Source of the DNA: Streptomyces sp. 1-11
GTDB lineage: Bacteria > Actinomycetota > Actinomycetes > Streptomycetales > Streptomycetaceae
Length of the DNA stretch: 64,000 bases
Direction of reading: 5' to 3'
NCBI RefSeq assembly: GCF_007176755.1
Contig: NZ_BJTV01000012.1
Span: 123,348 to 187,347 of the forward strand
Both the position numbers and the translations under genes were made by a program. The stretch's first letter is position 1; each line of letters begins with the position of its first letter. The notes beneath the pieces are model-generated. The model saw nothing but the letters and a program-made list of their open reading frames with translations. It made no database searches and was not told the origin of the DNA. Of the stretch, positions 49,801 to 57,631 are shown piece by piece.

Positions 49801-50672
49801 TCGACAAGCTGACGGACTCGGTGCACCGGGGCGAGGTGCTGGGCGCCGAGAAGCGGCTGCGGATCGAGCAGCTGGAGACCAAGGCGCTGGAGGAACTGGG
49901 CGTCGAGCCGGCGGTGCTGGTCGCGGAGTACGGCCCGCACCTGCTCGTGCCGCCCTCGCCTCCCGCCGCCGGCGAGGAGCTGCCCGAGGACCCGGAGCAC
50001 CCCCGCAACCGGCCCCGGCCGTTCGCGCGGGCCGAGCAGGAGAAGCGGCTCAAGGCCGCCGAGCGCGCCTACCAGCAGCTCGGCAAGGTCAACCCGCTGG
50101 CGCTCGAGGAGTTCGCGGCGCTGGAGGAGCGGCACAAGTTCCTCAGCGAGCAGCTCGAGGACCTGAAGAAGACCCGCGCCGACCTCCTTCAGGTGGTGAA
50201 GGAGGTGGACGAGCGTGTCGAGCAGGTCTTCACCGAGGCCTACCGGGACACCGCCCGGGAGTTCGAGGGCGTGTTCAGCCGGCTCTTCCCCGGTGGCGAG
50301 GGGCGTCTGGTGCTGACCGACCCCGACAACATGCTCACCACCGGCGTGGACGTGGAGGCGCGTCCGCCGGGCAAGAAGGTCAAGCGGCTGTCCCTGCTGT
50401 CGGGCGGCGAGCGCTCGCTGACCGCCGTGGCGCTGCTGGTGTCCATCTTCAAGGCCCGGCCCAGCCCGTTCTACGTCATGGACGAGGTCGAGGCCGCCCT
50501 GGACGACACCAACCTCCAGCGGCTGATCCGGATCATGCAGGAACTGCAGGAGAGTTCGCAGCTCATCGTGATCACGCACCAGAAGCGCACCATGGAGGTC
50601 GCCGACGCGCTCTACGGCGTCTCCATGCAGGGCGACGGCGTGTCGAAGGTCATCTCGCAGCGTCTCCGCTGA
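46812..50672 (+). CDS. smc: Chromosome segregation protein SMC
   Basis: 1,286-residue SMC ATPase, the core of the SMC-ScpAB condensin. Walker A GPNGSGKS is at residues 31-38. Long coiled-coil arms flank a hinge, and the C-terminal signature LLSGGERSLTAVALL is near 1,195 with Walker B FYVMDEVEAALDD near 1,220. The hinge region contains an unusual insertion of about 110 residues at roughly 575-690, built from repeated Ala/Gly/Thr-rich peptides, which explains a length about 100 residues over the usual 1,180-1,190. The GTG start at 46812 has a possible -10 (TAGAGT) only 8 nt upstream and no clear ribosome site. Confidence 0.96.
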   Translation: MHLKALTLRGFKSFASATTLRFEPGITCVVGPNGSGKSNVVDALSWVMGEQGAKSLRGGKMEDVIFAGTTGRPPLGRAEVSLTIDNSDGALPIEYAEVTITRIMFRNGGSEYQINGDTCRLLDIQDLLSDSGIGREMHVIVGQGQLDSVLHADPTGRRAFIEEAAGVLKHRKRKEKALRKLDAMKANLARVQDLTDELRRQLKPLGRQAAVARRAAVIQADLRDARLRLLADDLVRLREALKSEIADEAALKERKESAERELRKALQREARLEDEVRQLAPRLQRAQQTWYELSQLAERVRGTVSLADARVKSATSAPPEERRGRDPEDMEREAARVREQEAELEAALEAAQRALDDTVAHRAELERELAVEERRLKDLARAIADRREGLARLSGQVNAARSRAASAQAEIDRLAAGRDEAQERAVRAQEEYETLKAEVDGLDADDADLAERHETAKRELAGAESALTAAREAATAAERRRAATQARHDALALGLRRKDGTGILLGARDRVAGVLGPAAELLTVAPGHETALAAAFGAAADAVAVTSPAAAAEAIRLLRKQDGGRAALLLTDTRQDTTGDATPDTGAPGDTAGHPAGTTDAAGPPVGASGPYADGTGATAAEGASGTHADGTRTPAGVNAEGTGSTAAEGASGPYAGSTSGTYADETRTPAGVDGSAGAAGEGRPVAAPCAADLVRGPAGLMPAVRRLLRGIVVVGTLEDAEDLVDAHPGLTAVTAEGDLLGAHFAHGGSAGAPSLLEVQASVDEAAAELAKLAVRCEELTGAQHEAAERRTAAAALVEELGERRRAADREKSAVAQQLGRLAGQARGAAGEAERSAAAAARAQEALDKAVLEAEELAERLAVAEELPVEEEPDGSVRDRLAADGANARQTEMEARLQVRTHEERVRGLAGRADSLDRAARAEREARARAEQRRARLRHEAAVAEAVASGARQLLAHVEVSLGRAEEERAAAEAAKARREQELTAARNTGRELKSELDKLTDSVHRGEVLGAEKRLRIEQLETKALEELGVEPAVLVAEYGPHLLVPPSPPAAGEELPEDPEHPRNRPRPFARAEQEKRLKAAERAYQQLGKVNPLALEEFAALEERHKFLSEQLEDLKKTRADLLQVVKEVDERVEQVFTEAYRDTAREFEGVFSRLFPGGEGRLVLTDPDNMLTTGVDVEARPPGKKVKRLSLLSGGERSLTAVALLVSIFKARPSPFYVMDEVEAALDDTNLQRLIRIMQELQESSQLIVITHQKRTMEVADALYGVSMQGDGVSKVISQRLR
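48541..48860 (+). repeat. Repeat-built insertion within the smc hinge
   Basis: The 22-bp word at 48630-48651 recurs exactly at 48759-48780, 129 bp (43 codons) later and in frame. A second word of about 34 bp around 48655 recurs with one mismatch around 48735. The encoded segment repeats GASGPYA, GASGTHADGTRTPAGV and related peptides. Confidence 0.88.
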
Positions 50673-50692
50673 GTTCACAGTCAAGATCAACT

Positions 50693-50723
50693 CACCCTGT
50701 GTTCACCTTCTGAACACAGGGTG
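50693..50723 (+). terminator. Hairpin after smc
   Basis: CACCCTGTGTTCA and its perfect complement with a 5-nt loop, 21 nt after the smc stop. No U tract; it may act as a terminator or RNA stabiliser. Confidence 0.72.
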
Positions 50724-50759
50724 CTGTAGTGCGTCTCCAAGCTCACAGCCGTTCGACTA

Positions 50760-50787
50760 TTGACTTCGAAACTTGAAGGCATAGTCT
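50760..50787 (+). promoter_or_regulatory. glcP promoter
   Basis: TTGACT - 16 nt - TAGTCT, with a start near 50795 and about 105 nt of untranslated leader before the GTG of glcP. Confidence 0.68.
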
Positions 50788-50898
50788 CTGCAACGTTGCT
50801 TTTACCTTCAGGTCTAAGTGGTGTGAACGCGGCACCACGGGATACCTGTAAGGGCTCACCCCCACGCGGCAGCGTTGCCGTGGCCCGAGGAGTTATTC

Positions 50899-52317
50899 GT
50901 GACCAGCACAGAGCAGGCACCTCAGCCAGGAGCCAGAACGGCTCACCCCGATCATCTCGGGCATGTCATCTTCATCGCGGCGGCGGCCGCCATGGGCGGC
51001 TTCCTGTTCGGCTACGACAGCTCCGTGATCAACGGCGCCGTCGAGGCCATCCGCGACCGCTACGACATCGGCTCCGCGGCCCTGGCGCAGGTCATCGCCG
51101 TCGCCCTGATCGGCTGCGCCATCGGTGCCGCGACGGCCGGCCGGATCGCCGACCGCATCGGCCGCATCCGCTGCATGCAGATCGCCGCCGTGCTGTTCAC
51201 GATCAGCGCCGTCGGCTCCGCGCTGCCCTTCGCGCTGTGGGACCTGGCCTTCTGGCGCATCGTCGGCGGATTCGCCATCGGCATGGCCTCCGTCATCGGC
51301 CCGGCCTACATCGCCGAGGTCGCCCCGCCCGCCTACCGCGGTCGGCTCGGCTCCTTCCAGCAGGCCGCCATCGTGGTCGGCATCGCCATCTCCCAGCTCG
51401 TCAACTGGGGTCTGCTGAACGCCGCCGGCGGCAACCAGCGCGGACAGCTGATGGGCCTGGAGGCCTGGCAGGTCATGCTCGGCGTGATGGTCGTCCCGGC
51501 CGCCCTCTACGGCCTGCTCTCCTTCGCGATCCCCGAGTCCCCCCGCTTCCTGCTCTCCGTCGGCAAGCGAGCCCGCGCCCGCGAGATCCTCGCCGAGGTC
51601 GAGGGCAAGGGCGTGGACCTGGACGCCCGCGTCGCCGAGATCGAGCACGCGATGAAGAGCGAGCACAGGTCCACCTTCAAGGACCTGCTCGGCGGCGGCT
51701 TCTTCTTCAAGCCGATCGTCTGGATCGGCATCGGCCTGTCGGTGTTCCAGCAGTTCGTCGGCATCAACGTCGCGTTCTACTACTCCTCGACGCTGTGGCA
51801 GTCGGTCGGCGTCGACCCGACGGACTCGTTCTTCTACTCCTTCACGACGTCGATCATCAACATCGTCGGCACCGTGATCGCGATGATCTTCGTGGACCGC
51901 ATCGGCCGCAAGCCGCTCGCCCTCATCGGCTCCGTCGGCATGGCCGTCGGTCTGGCGCTGGAGGCCTGGGCGTTCTCGTACAACCTCGTCGACGGCAAGC
52001 TGCCCGCGGCCCAGGGCTGGATCGCCCTGATCGCCGCCCACGTCTTCGTGCTCTTCTTCGCCCTGTCCTGGGGCGTGGTCGTCTGGGTCATGCTGGGCGA
52101 GATGTTCCCCAACCGGCTCCGCGCCGCCGCGCTCGGCGTGGCCGCCGCCGCCCAGTGGATCGCCAACTGGGCGATCACCGCGAGCTTCCCGTCGCTGGCC
52201 GACTGGAACCTGTCCGGCACGTACGTGATCTACACGGTCTTCGCCGCGCTCTCCATCCCGTTCGTCCTGAAGTTCGTCAAGGAGACGAAGGGCAAGGCGC
52301 TGGAGGAGATGGGGTAA
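50899..52317 (+). CDS. glcP: Glucose permease GlcP (MFS sugar:H+ symporter)
   Basis: 472-residue sugar porter of the major facilitator superfamily with 12 predicted membrane helices. The sugar-porter signatures are GGFLFGYDSSVINGAV in helix 1, RIADRIGRIRC after helix 2, PAYIAEVAPPAYRGRLGSFQQ and PESPRFLLSVGK. QQFVGINVAFYYSS is in helix 7 and VDRIGRKPL between 8 and 9. S. coelicolor GlcP (SCO5578 as I recall) at this locus is the main glucose importer and is induced by glucose. The GTG start has GAGGAG 6 nt upstream. Confidence 0.96.
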   Translation: MTSTEQAPQPGARTAHPDHLGHVIFIAAAAAMGGFLFGYDSSVINGAVEAIRDRYDIGSAALAQVIAVALIGCAIGAATAGRIADRIGRIRCMQIAAVLFTISAVGSALPFALWDLAFWRIVGGFAIGMASVIGPAYIAEVAPPAYRGRLGSFQQAAIVVGIAISQLVNWGLLNAAGGNQRGQLMGLEAWQVMLGVMVVPAALYGLLSFAIPESPRFLLSVGKRARAREILAEVEGKGVDLDARVAEIEHAMKSEHRSTFKDLLGGGFFFKPIVWIGIGLSVFQQFVGINVAFYYSSTLWQSVGVDPTDSFFYSFTTSIINIVGTVIAMIFVDRIGRKPLALIGSVGMAVGLALEAWAFSYNLVDGKLPAAQGWIALIAAHVFVLFFALSWGVVVWVMLGEMFPNRLRAAALGVAAAAQWIANWAITASFPSLADWNLSGTYVIYTVFAALSIPFVLKFVKETKGKALEEMG

Positions 52318-52379
52318 CCGCCCCACCCGGACCCGAGGAGAAGGGCCAAGTCCCCGCTGCCCCTCTCCTCGAACCCCTG

Positions 52380-52414
52380 CCGCCCCCGCTCGGTCACTGC
52401 CCGAGCGGGGGCGG
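52380..52414. terminator. Terminator between glcP and the monooxygenase gene
   Basis: 14-bp stem (52380-52393 with 52401-52414) with a 7-nt loop, between convergent genes; it can serve both. Confidence 0.85.
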
Positions 52415-52456
52415 CTTCGTTCGCGGAGCGGCCCGGCCCGGCCTTCCCCGCCGGAG

Positions 52457-53428
52457 TCAGCCTCGCAGCGCCGGCACCACCCGCTCGGTGAACAGCCGCA
52501 GGCTCCGCCAGCCCTCAGCCGGCGGCATCCCGCCCACCAGCGGGTGCAGGACCAGGTTCTCCAGGCCCAGCCCCACGCACTGCTCGGGGGTCAGGACCCG
52601 GTAGACGCCCTCCGCGCGCAGCCCGGCCACGGTCGTCGCCGCCGACCGCACCGCCGACCCGGTCCCGTCCGGCTGCCAGGAGGCGTACGTCCGCGCCTCG
52701 TGCAGAAAGTGCCGGCCGTACTGCGCCCAGACCCGCTCCGGGTCCTCGGCGAGGTGCAGCAGCGGGCTCTCGGCGGCGGGCATCAGGACCCAGCCCTCGG
52801 TGCCGTGCTCCACGAGCCGCTCCTCGTAGTAGGCCGCCAGCTCCGGCAGGTGCGCACTGGGGAAGAACGGCAGACCGAGCCGGGCGGCCCGGCGGGCGGC
52901 GGCCCGGGAGGAACCGCCGACCAGCAGCGGCGGATGGGGTTCGGTGCACGGGCGCGGGGTGAGCCGCACCGTGCGGCCGCGGTACTCGAACTCCTCGCCG
53001 GTCCACGCCTTCAGCAGGGTCTCCAGCAGCTCGTCCTGGAGCCGGCCGCGCCGCCGCCAGTCCACGCCGAACAGGGCGTACTCCTCGGGCCGGTAGCCGA
53101 TGCCGGCCACCGTCACCAGCCGTCCGCCGCTCAGCAGGTCCAGCACGGCGATCTCCTCGGCCAGCCGCAGCGGATCGTGCAGCGGGCCGATCGCCGCCGC
53201 CACCGTCACCGCGATGCGGCGGGTCGCCCCGAGCAGTGCGCCCGCGAAGGCGAACGGCGACGGCAGCCAGTTGTCGTCCGCGCCGTGGTGCTCCTCGGTC
53301 TGCAGGGTGGTGACGCCGTGCTCGTCGGCGTGCGCGGCCATCTCCAGCGCGGCCCGGTAGCGCGCCGAGAGGGAGGCGGGGGTGGCGCCGGGCTCGGCCA
53401 GGTTGAACCGTACGACCGTGACGGACAT
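52457..53428 (-). CDS. LLM-class flavin-dependent oxidoreductase
   Basis: 323-residue luciferase-like monooxygenase with a TIM barrel (VTVVRFNLAEPGATPASL, LQTEEHHGADDNWLPSPFAFAGALLGAT, AIGPLHDPLRLAEEIAVLDLLSGGRL). Members use reduced FMN or F420 to oxidise varied substrates; the substrate is unknown here. The ATG start is at 53426-53428. It lies downstream of the permease gene at 53523 on the same strand, separated by 94 nt, so co-transcription is possible. Confidence 0.92.
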   Translation of the reverse strand: MSVTVVRFNLAEPGATPASLSARYRAALEMAAHADEHGVTTLQTEEHHGADDNWLPSPFAFAGALLGATRRIAVTVAAAIGPLHDPLRLAEEIAVLDLLSGGRLVTVAGIGYRPEEYALFGVDWRRRGRLQDELLETLLKAWTGEEFEYRGRTVRLTPRPCTEPHPPLLVGGSSRAAARRAARLGLPFFPSAHLPELAAYYEERLVEHGTEGWVLMPAAESPLLHLAEDPERVWAQYGRHFLHEARTYASWQPDGTGSAVRSAATTVAGLRAEGVYRVLTPEQCVGLGLENLVLHPLVGGMPPAEGWRSLRLFTERVVPALRG

Positions 53429-53522
53429 GGCTGCGTCCCCCTTCGCCGGTGGGTGTGCAGGGGGACGCTAGCTGGCGGTGCGTCAGTTCGACGGCGACCC
53501 GGCCCGGCCGGGCGAGCCGCGG

Positions 53523-54995
53523 TCAGACGCCGGCGGTCGCGGGCTGCTCGGCGGACTCCGCGAGTGCGGCGTCCGTCCCGGCGGCCTCCGCCGGGTGCGC
53601 CACCGCCGGCTTGGGCAGGGCCGTGTACAGCAGCCCGGAGATCACGATCGTGGCGACCCAGCCGAGGCCGTACTCGCCGACGACGTTGTTCTTCGCCAGC
53701 GGGCCGGTGAACCAGTCCGAGGTGGTGAACAGCAGGCCCGCGACGAGGCCGACCGCCCAGGACGCCACCGCGGCGGGGGAGAAGCCGCCCCGGTACCAGT
53801 AGGCGCTGGTGCGCGTGGTGTCGGCCATGGCCCGGCCGTCGTACTCCGTGCGCCGCAGCATGTCCGCGCCGAACACGCCGACCCAGGCCGAGAAGGCGAC
53901 CGCCAGCAGGGAGAGGAAGGCGATGAAAGAGCCCATGAAGCTGGTCGCCACCAGCATCAGCACGCCGCCGAAGACCAGCGAGATCACGGCGTTGACCGAG
54001 ACCGCCCAGTGCCGCGGCACCCGGAAGCCCAGGGTCTGCGCGGTGAAACCGGCCGAGTACATCGACATGGAGTTGATCAGCAGCATGCCGATCAGCGCGA
54101 TGAGCAGGTACGGCACCGCGATCCACGTCGGCAGGATCTCGCCGAGGAAGGACACCGGGTCGGCCGCCGAGGCCAGGTCGGGTGTGGACACCGCCATGAC
54201 CGCGCCCATCAGCACCATCGGCAGCACGACGATCCCGGCGCCGCCCACCGCCGTGCCCACGATCGCCTTCGACGACGCGGTGCGCGGCAGGTAGCGGGTG
54301 AAGTCCGGCGCCGAGGGGATCCAGCTCACCCCGCCCGCCGCGATCATCCCGACGCCGGTGATCACCGCGGCGGTGGAGCCGGCCCCGTGGTCCATGACCT
54401 TCGACCAGTCCGTGTGCACGGCGAGGTACCCGAGGACCAGCACGGAGAAGACGCCGAACACATAGGTCGCGTACTTGTTGCACTTCTGCACGGCGTTGAT
54501 GCCGAGGCCGGAGATGGCGAAGGTCGCGACCACGAAGGCCAGCAGCATCACCATGTCCAGCACGCTGTTCGCCCTGACACCGAACACGATGTCCAGGATG
54601 GTGAGCATGGCGTAGGCGCCGGTCACCGCGTTGATGGTCTCCCAGCCCCAGCGCGCCACCCAGATGAGCGACCCGGGCAGCAGGTTGCCGCGCTGGCCGA
54701 ACACCGCGCGCGACAGCGCCATGCCCGGGGCGCCGCCCCGCTTGCCGGCGATGCCGATCAGGCCGACCAGCCCGTAGGCCACGACCGGCGCGGCGGCCGC
54801 GACGACGAGGGCCTGCCAGATGTTCAGGCCGTACGCCACCACCAGGCTCGCGCCCATGGTGAGCAGCAGCACGCTGATGTTGGCGCCGACCCAGGTCGGG
54901 AACAGCTCGCGGGTCTTCGCGGTCCGCTCGTGGTCGGGTACCTGCTCGATGCCACGGGTCTCGAGAGCGCCTTCGGCCTCGGCTGTCTTGCTCAT
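53523..54995 (-). CDS. NCS1-family cytosine/purine permease
   Basis: 490-residue membrane transporter of the nucleobase:cation symporter-1 family with about 12 helices. Features are the N-terminal ELFPTWVGANISVLLLTMGASLVV, GKRGGAPGMALSRAVFGQRGNLLPG (the NCS1 substrate-site loop), ARWGWETINAVTGAYAM, and VSWIPSAPDFTRYLPR. The substrate is most likely cytosine or a related base, but hydantoin or vitamin transport cannot be excluded. I start it at the ATG at 54993-54995 (MSKTAEAEG). It is divergent from ftsY. An upstream open extension encodes low-complexity sequence and is not used. Confidence 0.9.
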   Translation of the reverse strand: MSKTAEAEGALETRGIEQVPDHERTAKTRELFPTWVGANISVLLLTMGASLVVAYGLNIWQALVVAAAAPVVAYGLVGLIGIAGKRGGAPGMALSRAVFGQRGNLLPGSLIWVARWGWETINAVTGAYAMLTILDIVFGVRANSVLDMVMLLAFVVATFAISGLGINAVQKCNKYATYVFGVFSVLVLGYLAVHTDWSKVMDHGAGSTAAVITGVGMIAAGGVSWIPSAPDFTRYLPRTASSKAIVGTAVGGAGIVVLPMVLMGAVMAVSTPDLASAADPVSFLGEILPTWIAVPYLLIALIGMLLINSMSMYSAGFTAQTLGFRVPRHWAVSVNAVISLVFGGVLMLVATSFMGSFIAFLSLLAVAFSAWVGVFGADMLRRTEYDGRAMADTTRTSAYWYRGGFSPAAVASWAVGLVAGLLFTTSDWFTGPLAKNNVVGEYGLGWVATIVISGLLYTALPKPAVAHPAEAAGTDAALAESAEQPATAGV

Positions 54996-55165
54996 GGAAG
55001 AGAGTGCCTCGGGGTGGGGGGAGGGGGACGTCGGGGACTCTACGCGCGCAGACGGAGCCAATACCATCGTACTTTGATCCGACTCCTGCCTTCCAGTGGC
55101 TTTTGTCTCTCGGAGGAAGCCACGAACCCGGCGGCGGCGCACCCATGGCCGATACTGGACCAGTT

Positions 55166-56368
55166 ATGGAAACCATCATCCTTGCTGTAGTCATCGCCGT
55201 GGTCGTGCTCGGCGCGCTCGGCGGGCTCATCGTCGGCAGCCGGCGCCACAAGCAGCTGCCCCCGCCACCGCCCAGGACGCCCGACATCACCGCGCCCCCG
55301 GCCGAGCCGCACGTCGGCGAAGAGGCCGAGACGCCGCGCGACGAACCGCGCCGGACGATCGAGGAGGTGGATCTTCCCGGCGGCCCCGCCCCGGTCGTCG
55401 TCGAGGAGCCGCCCACCGTCGAGGCTCCCGAGATCGAGATCCCGGAGCCCACCGCGGGGCGGCTCATCCGCCTGCGCACCCGTCTCTCCCGCTCGCAGAA
55501 CGCCCTGGGCAAGGGCCTGCTCACGCTGCTGTCCCGCGAGCACCTCGACGAGGACACCTGGGAGGAGATCGAGGACACCCTGCTCACCGCCGACGTCGGC
55601 GTGCAGCCCACCCAGGAGCTGGTCGAGCGGCTGCGCGAGCGGGTCAAGGTGCTCGGCACCCGTACCCCGCAGGAGCTGCGCGGCCTGCTGCGCGACGAAC
55701 TGCTCAAGCTGGTCGGCACGGAGGTCGACCGCGCGGTGCGGACCGAGCCCGAGGGCCGCAAGCCCGGCATCGTGATGGTCGTCGGGGTCAACGGCACCGG
55801 CAAGACCACCACCACCGGCAAGCTCGCCCGGGTGCTCGTGGCCGACGGCCGCACCGTGGTGCTGGGCGCCGCCGACACCTTCCGGGCCGCCGCCGCCGAC
55901 CAGCTCCAGACCTGGGGCGAGCGCGTCGGCGCCTACACCGTGCGCGGCCCCGAGGCCGGCGACCCCGCCTCCGTCGCGTTCGACGCGGTCAAGGAGGGCA
56001 AGGAGATGGGGGTCGACGTGGTCCTCATCGACACCGCCGGCCGGCTGCACACCAAGACCGGCCTCATGGACGAGCTCGGCAAGGTCAAGCGCGTGGTCGA
56101 GAAGCACGCGCCGCTGGACGAGGTGCTGCTCGTCCTGGACGCCACCACCGGTCAGAACGGCCTGGTGCAGGCCCGGGTCTTCGCCGAGGTCGTCGACATC
56201 ACCGGCATCGTGCTGACCAAGCTCGACGGCACCGCCAAGGGCGGCATCGTGGTCGCGGTCCAGCGCGAGCTGGGCGTGCCGGTCAAGCTGATCGGTCTCG
56301 GCGAGGGCGCGGACGACCTGGCGCCGTTCGAGCCGGAGGCGTTCGTGGATGCGCTCATCGGTGACTGA
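55166..56368 (+). CDS. ftsY: Signal recognition particle receptor FtsY
   Basis: 400-residue SRP receptor GTPase that docks SRP-ribosome complexes at the membrane. Unlike E. coli FtsY it has an N-terminal membrane helix (METIILAVVIAVVVLGALGGLIVG), typical of Streptomyces. An acidic Pro-rich linker and the N domain follow. In the G domain, G1 GVNGTGKTTTTGKLA is near residue 208, DTFRAAAADQL is near 228, G3 DTAGR near 289 and G4 TKLDG near 351. I chose the ATG at 55166; an upstream in-frame ATG at 55145 would add seven residues. A strong terminator follows. Confidence 0.96.
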   Translation: METIILAVVIAVVVLGALGGLIVGSRRHKQLPPPPPRTPDITAPPAEPHVGEEAETPRDEPRRTIEEVDLPGGPAPVVVEEPPTVEAPEIEIPEPTAGRLIRLRTRLSRSQNALGKGLLTLLSREHLDEDTWEEIEDTLLTADVGVQPTQELVERLRERVKVLGTRTPQELRGLLRDELLKLVGTEVDRAVRTEPEGRKPGIVMVVGVNGTGKTTTTGKLARVLVADGRTVVLGAADTFRAAAADQLQTWGERVGAYTVRGPEAGDPASVAFDAVKEGKEMGVDVVLIDTAGRLHTKTGLMDELGKVKRVVEKHAPLDEVLLVLDATTGQNGLVQARVFAEVVDITGIVLTKLDGTAKGGIVVAVQRELGVPVKLIGLGEGADDLAPFEPEAFVDALIGD

Positions 56369-56398
56369 CGACGGGGTGTGCTCACCCGCCGGATCCAA

Positions 56399-56440
56399 GA
56401 AGCGCCCGCCCCCAGCACAGTGGGGCGGGCGCTTCGCCCT
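56399..56440 (+). terminator. Terminator after ftsY
   Basis: 14-bp perfect stem (56399-56412 with 56422-56435) with a 9-nt loop, followed by GCCCTTTT. Confidence 0.88.
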
Positions 56441-56517
56441 TTTCCGGCCCGCCGCGCGTGGCCGCCGGCGCGGCGGCGAGGGCGTTCACGGGCAGGGTCC
56501 GTAGGCGGGGAGGCCGC

Positions 56518-57180
56518 TCAGGCCCGCGCCCGTGACCGGTGGGCCACGTACGCCAGCGTGCCCAGCAGCAGCCGGGCGGCCGGCAGCCGGGACGCCGAGT
56601 CCAGCGCGGGCGAGCGCAGCCAGCGCACCGGGCCGAGGCCGCCCCGGTCGGAGGGCGGCGCGGTGACGTGCGCTCCCGCGCCGAGGCCGCGCAGGTCGAG
56701 CGCGGACGGGTCGTCCCAGCCCAGGCGGTAGAGCAGCCGCGGCAGGTCGGCCGCGGCGCCGGGGGCGACGAAGAAGTGGGCGCGCCCCTCGGGGGTCGCG
56801 GTGACCGGGCCGAGCGGCAGGCCCATCCGCTCCAGCCGGACCAGGGCGCGGCGTCCCGCGGCCTCGGCCACCTCGATGACGTCGAACGCGCGGCCGACGG
56901 GAAGCATCACGGCGGCGCCCGGGAAATCCGCCCAGGCCCTGCTCACCTCGCCGAGCGTGGCGCCGGCCGGCACCGGCGGCGCGAAGTCCAGCGGATGCGC
57001 GCCCGGGGCCGGGCAGCCGGTGCGACCGCAGGAGCAGGCGCCAGACGCGGCCCGGGCGCCCGGCACCACGTCCCAGCCCCACAGTCCGGTGAACTCGGCG
57101 ACGGCGGTGCAGTCCGACGAACGGCCGCGCCGACGCGTGCCGGAGCGGATCTCGCGAATGCCGCCGATCGTGAAGCCCAT
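56518..57180 (-). CDS. Prim-pol-like (bifunctional primase/polymerase N-terminal) orphan protein
   Basis: 220-residue protein I recognise as the chromosomal Streptomyces homologue usually annotated as bifunctional DNA primase/polymerase. Typical elements are TAVAEFTGLWGWDVVPGARA, the CSCGRTGCPAPGAHP cysteine cluster that can bind zinc, ARAWADFPGAAVMLPVGRAFDVIEV-type segments, and GAHVTAPPS near the C-terminus. It lacks the helicase half found in plasmid proteins. The catalytic Asp motif is weak, so enzymatic activity is uncertain. The ATG at 57178-57180 has GGAGG close upstream. Confidence 0.82.
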   Translation of the reverse strand: MGFTIGGIREIRSGTRRRGRSSDCTAVAEFTGLWGWDVVPGARAASGACSCGRTGCPAPGAHPLDFAPPVPAGATLGEVSRAWADFPGAAVMLPVGRAFDVIEVAEAAGRRALVRLERMGLPLGPVTATPEGRAHFFVAPGAAADLPRLLYRLGWDDPSALDLRGLGAGAHVTAPPSDRGGLGPVRWLRSPALDSASRLPAARLLLGTLAYVAHRSRARA

Positions 57181-57631
57181 GCCCCCTCCAACGGGTCCGG
57201 CGCACCGTTGGTCACGGCGCGGAACGAGACGGAAGCGGAACGTGACGCTACGGCTGCGGTTCCACTCGCTCCGGGAAGCGGGGGCGGCGCGTCGAAGCGT
57301 CGTGGGTGGCGCGGGGAAGGCTGTGCGCCCCCGCGTGCATCACCCCACCGGCGTCCTGTCGTCCTATGTCAAGTGAATCGCGCCCAGCCGACCGGGAGTT
57401 CATTCGAAGGGGTGGCGAATGGTGGCGTTTCCGGGTTCGCCATGGCTGGACGGGTGATCGTGGGATTACTGTGAGTGTGCGAGACGTGGGGGCACATGCT
57501 CTCGCGGGTATGCCGGAGGCAAGCCGCCGGTTCGTTCGAAGGGTGAGAACCGGCGGACGCGAGGCCTTATTTACCGGCATTCTGATAGGGCTTGGCGCAC
57601 TCGGCGGACAAGTGGTCTCAGGGATGGGGGC
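57181..57631. other. Intergenic region upstream of nsdA
   Basis: 451 bases between the divergent prim-pol-like gene and nsdA. No supported gene is seen; a plus-strand open frame across it has no homologue I know and runs into nsdA out of frame. Around 57565 there is a short AT-rich patch (GCCTTATTTACC) that may belong to the nsdA promoter. Confidence 0.45.
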
